A stretch of 64,000 nucleotides of DNA from Pseudomonas viridiflava (GTDB lineage Bacteria; Pseudomonadota; Gammaproteobacteria; Pseudomonadales; Pseudomonadaceae), in the NCBI RefSeq assembly GCF_900602065.1, contig NZ_UWFN01000116.1, positions 1-64,000 of the forward strand. Reading direction: 5' to 3'. How positions within the stretch are numbered: position 1 is the stretch's first letter; every line of letters begins with the position of its first letter. The notes beneath the pieces were generated by a model. That model was not told the DNA's origin, ran no database searches, and saw only the letters and a program-made list of their open reading frames with translations. Below, piece by piece: positions 63,711 through 64,000 of this stretch. Both the position numbers and the translations under genes were made by a program.

Positions 63711-64000
63711 ATGTTTATCAGCAACCTGTTTGAAGGAAAGGTGGCACTCGTCAGCGGCGGGACCTCGGGGATCGGTCTCGCGACAGCTGAATATCTGGCC
63801 CGGCACGGCGCAACGGTCGTGGCTATCGGGCTAGGCGCAACCACAACCGTCGTGTCTGAGGGCGTTCAGCTCGATCTTCGAGAAGTGAACGTCACCGATG
63901 ATGAAGCGTTAAGCAACGTCATCAAAAGTCTTGATCGCCTCGATATCCTGGTGCCCGCCGCTGGCGGCACGCTGGGGGAAAAGGAACTGGAATGGGAGGC
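63711..64000 (+). CDS. Short-chain dehydrogenase/reductase, cut by the window end
   Basis: From the ATG at 63711 the frame reads MFISNLFEGKVALVSGGTSG, then IGLATAEYLARHGATVVAIG and LDRLDILVPAAGGTLG, and runs off the window at about residue 97. G-G-T-S-G-I-G is the SDR cofactor motif and V-P-A-A-G replaces the usual N-N-A-G. The catalytic Ser-Tyr-Lys lies beyond the end. It follows the porin by 61 bases and is probably the fourth enzyme or transporter gene of the AraC-controlled cluster. A start at 63702 is also possible. Confidence 0.85.
   Translation, partial: MFISNLFEGKVALVSGGTSGIGLATAEYLARHGATVVAIGLGATTTVVSEGVQLDLREVNVTDDEALSNVIKSLDRLDILVPAAGGTLGEKELEWE

Overview
The window looks like a chromosomal stretch of a Pseudomonas species, probably of the fluorescens/syringae side of the genus. 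The reasons are a MvaT/TurB-type H-NS analogue, a BdlA-like double-PAS transducer, the three-gene split pyridine nucleotide transhydrogenase, a large set of methyl-accepting proteins, and an inverted pair of TGTAGGAGCTGCC repeats of the Pseudomonas REP kind. The first 60 bases are a G homopolymer and are best read as an assembly or sequencing artefact at a contig edge.

Layout. (1) 61-6130 holds redox and detoxification genes with local regulators: a partial VOC-fold gene, a decapitated alpha/beta hydrolase, a MarR-nitroreductase-NAD(P) oxidoreductase run, an SDR divergent from a TetR regulator with clear operators, and a frameshifted second TetR gene. (2) 6900-23900 is a chemosensory island. 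It has five methyl-accepting proteins, a sixth as a C-terminal remnant, a broken Hpt-less cheA followed by STAS, cheY and a short MCP, two paralogous AraC regulators, and a MvaT-like silencer. The cheA operon and the second araC gene share a conserved upstream element. (3) 24500-27960 is a junk zone: integrase, transposase and IS66 remnants, a broken GNAT gene, then an intact AraC regulator with an EamA exporter. (4) 27966-43600 is a coherent catabolic regulon. A LacI-family regulator sits between pntA-pntAB-pntB and two convergent operons: a HisD-like dehydrogenase, GntP permease and SDR on the + strand, and a ribose-type ABC importer, an unknown protein, a metallo-beta-lactamase-fold hydrolase and a hydroxyacyl-CoA-dehydrogenase-family enzyme on the - strand. 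Near-identical palindromes (TGCATACGTATGCA) lie upstream of pntA, between lacI and the HisD-like gene, and upstream of the ABC operon.

(5) 43900-46700 holds a decayed group II intron and mostly non-coding sequence. (6) 46800-57700 carries a large secreted delta-60/RTX protein, a REP pair, an orphan molybdopterin subunit of a PaoABC-type aldehyde oxidoreductase, a LysR regulator, an MscS channel, a BdlA-like transducer, TspO and an alpha/beta hydrolase. (7) 57700-64000 has an aldo-keto reductase and an AraC-controlled cluster of cupin dioxygenase, MFS transporter, OprB-type porin and an SDR cut by the window end.

The two most promising systems are the LacI regulon, which couples an unidentified substrate pathway with several NAD(P)-dependent steps to transhydrogenase, and the AraC-linked chemosensory cassette, whose CheA lacks a recognisable Hpt domain and contains a G10 tract and a reading-frame break.
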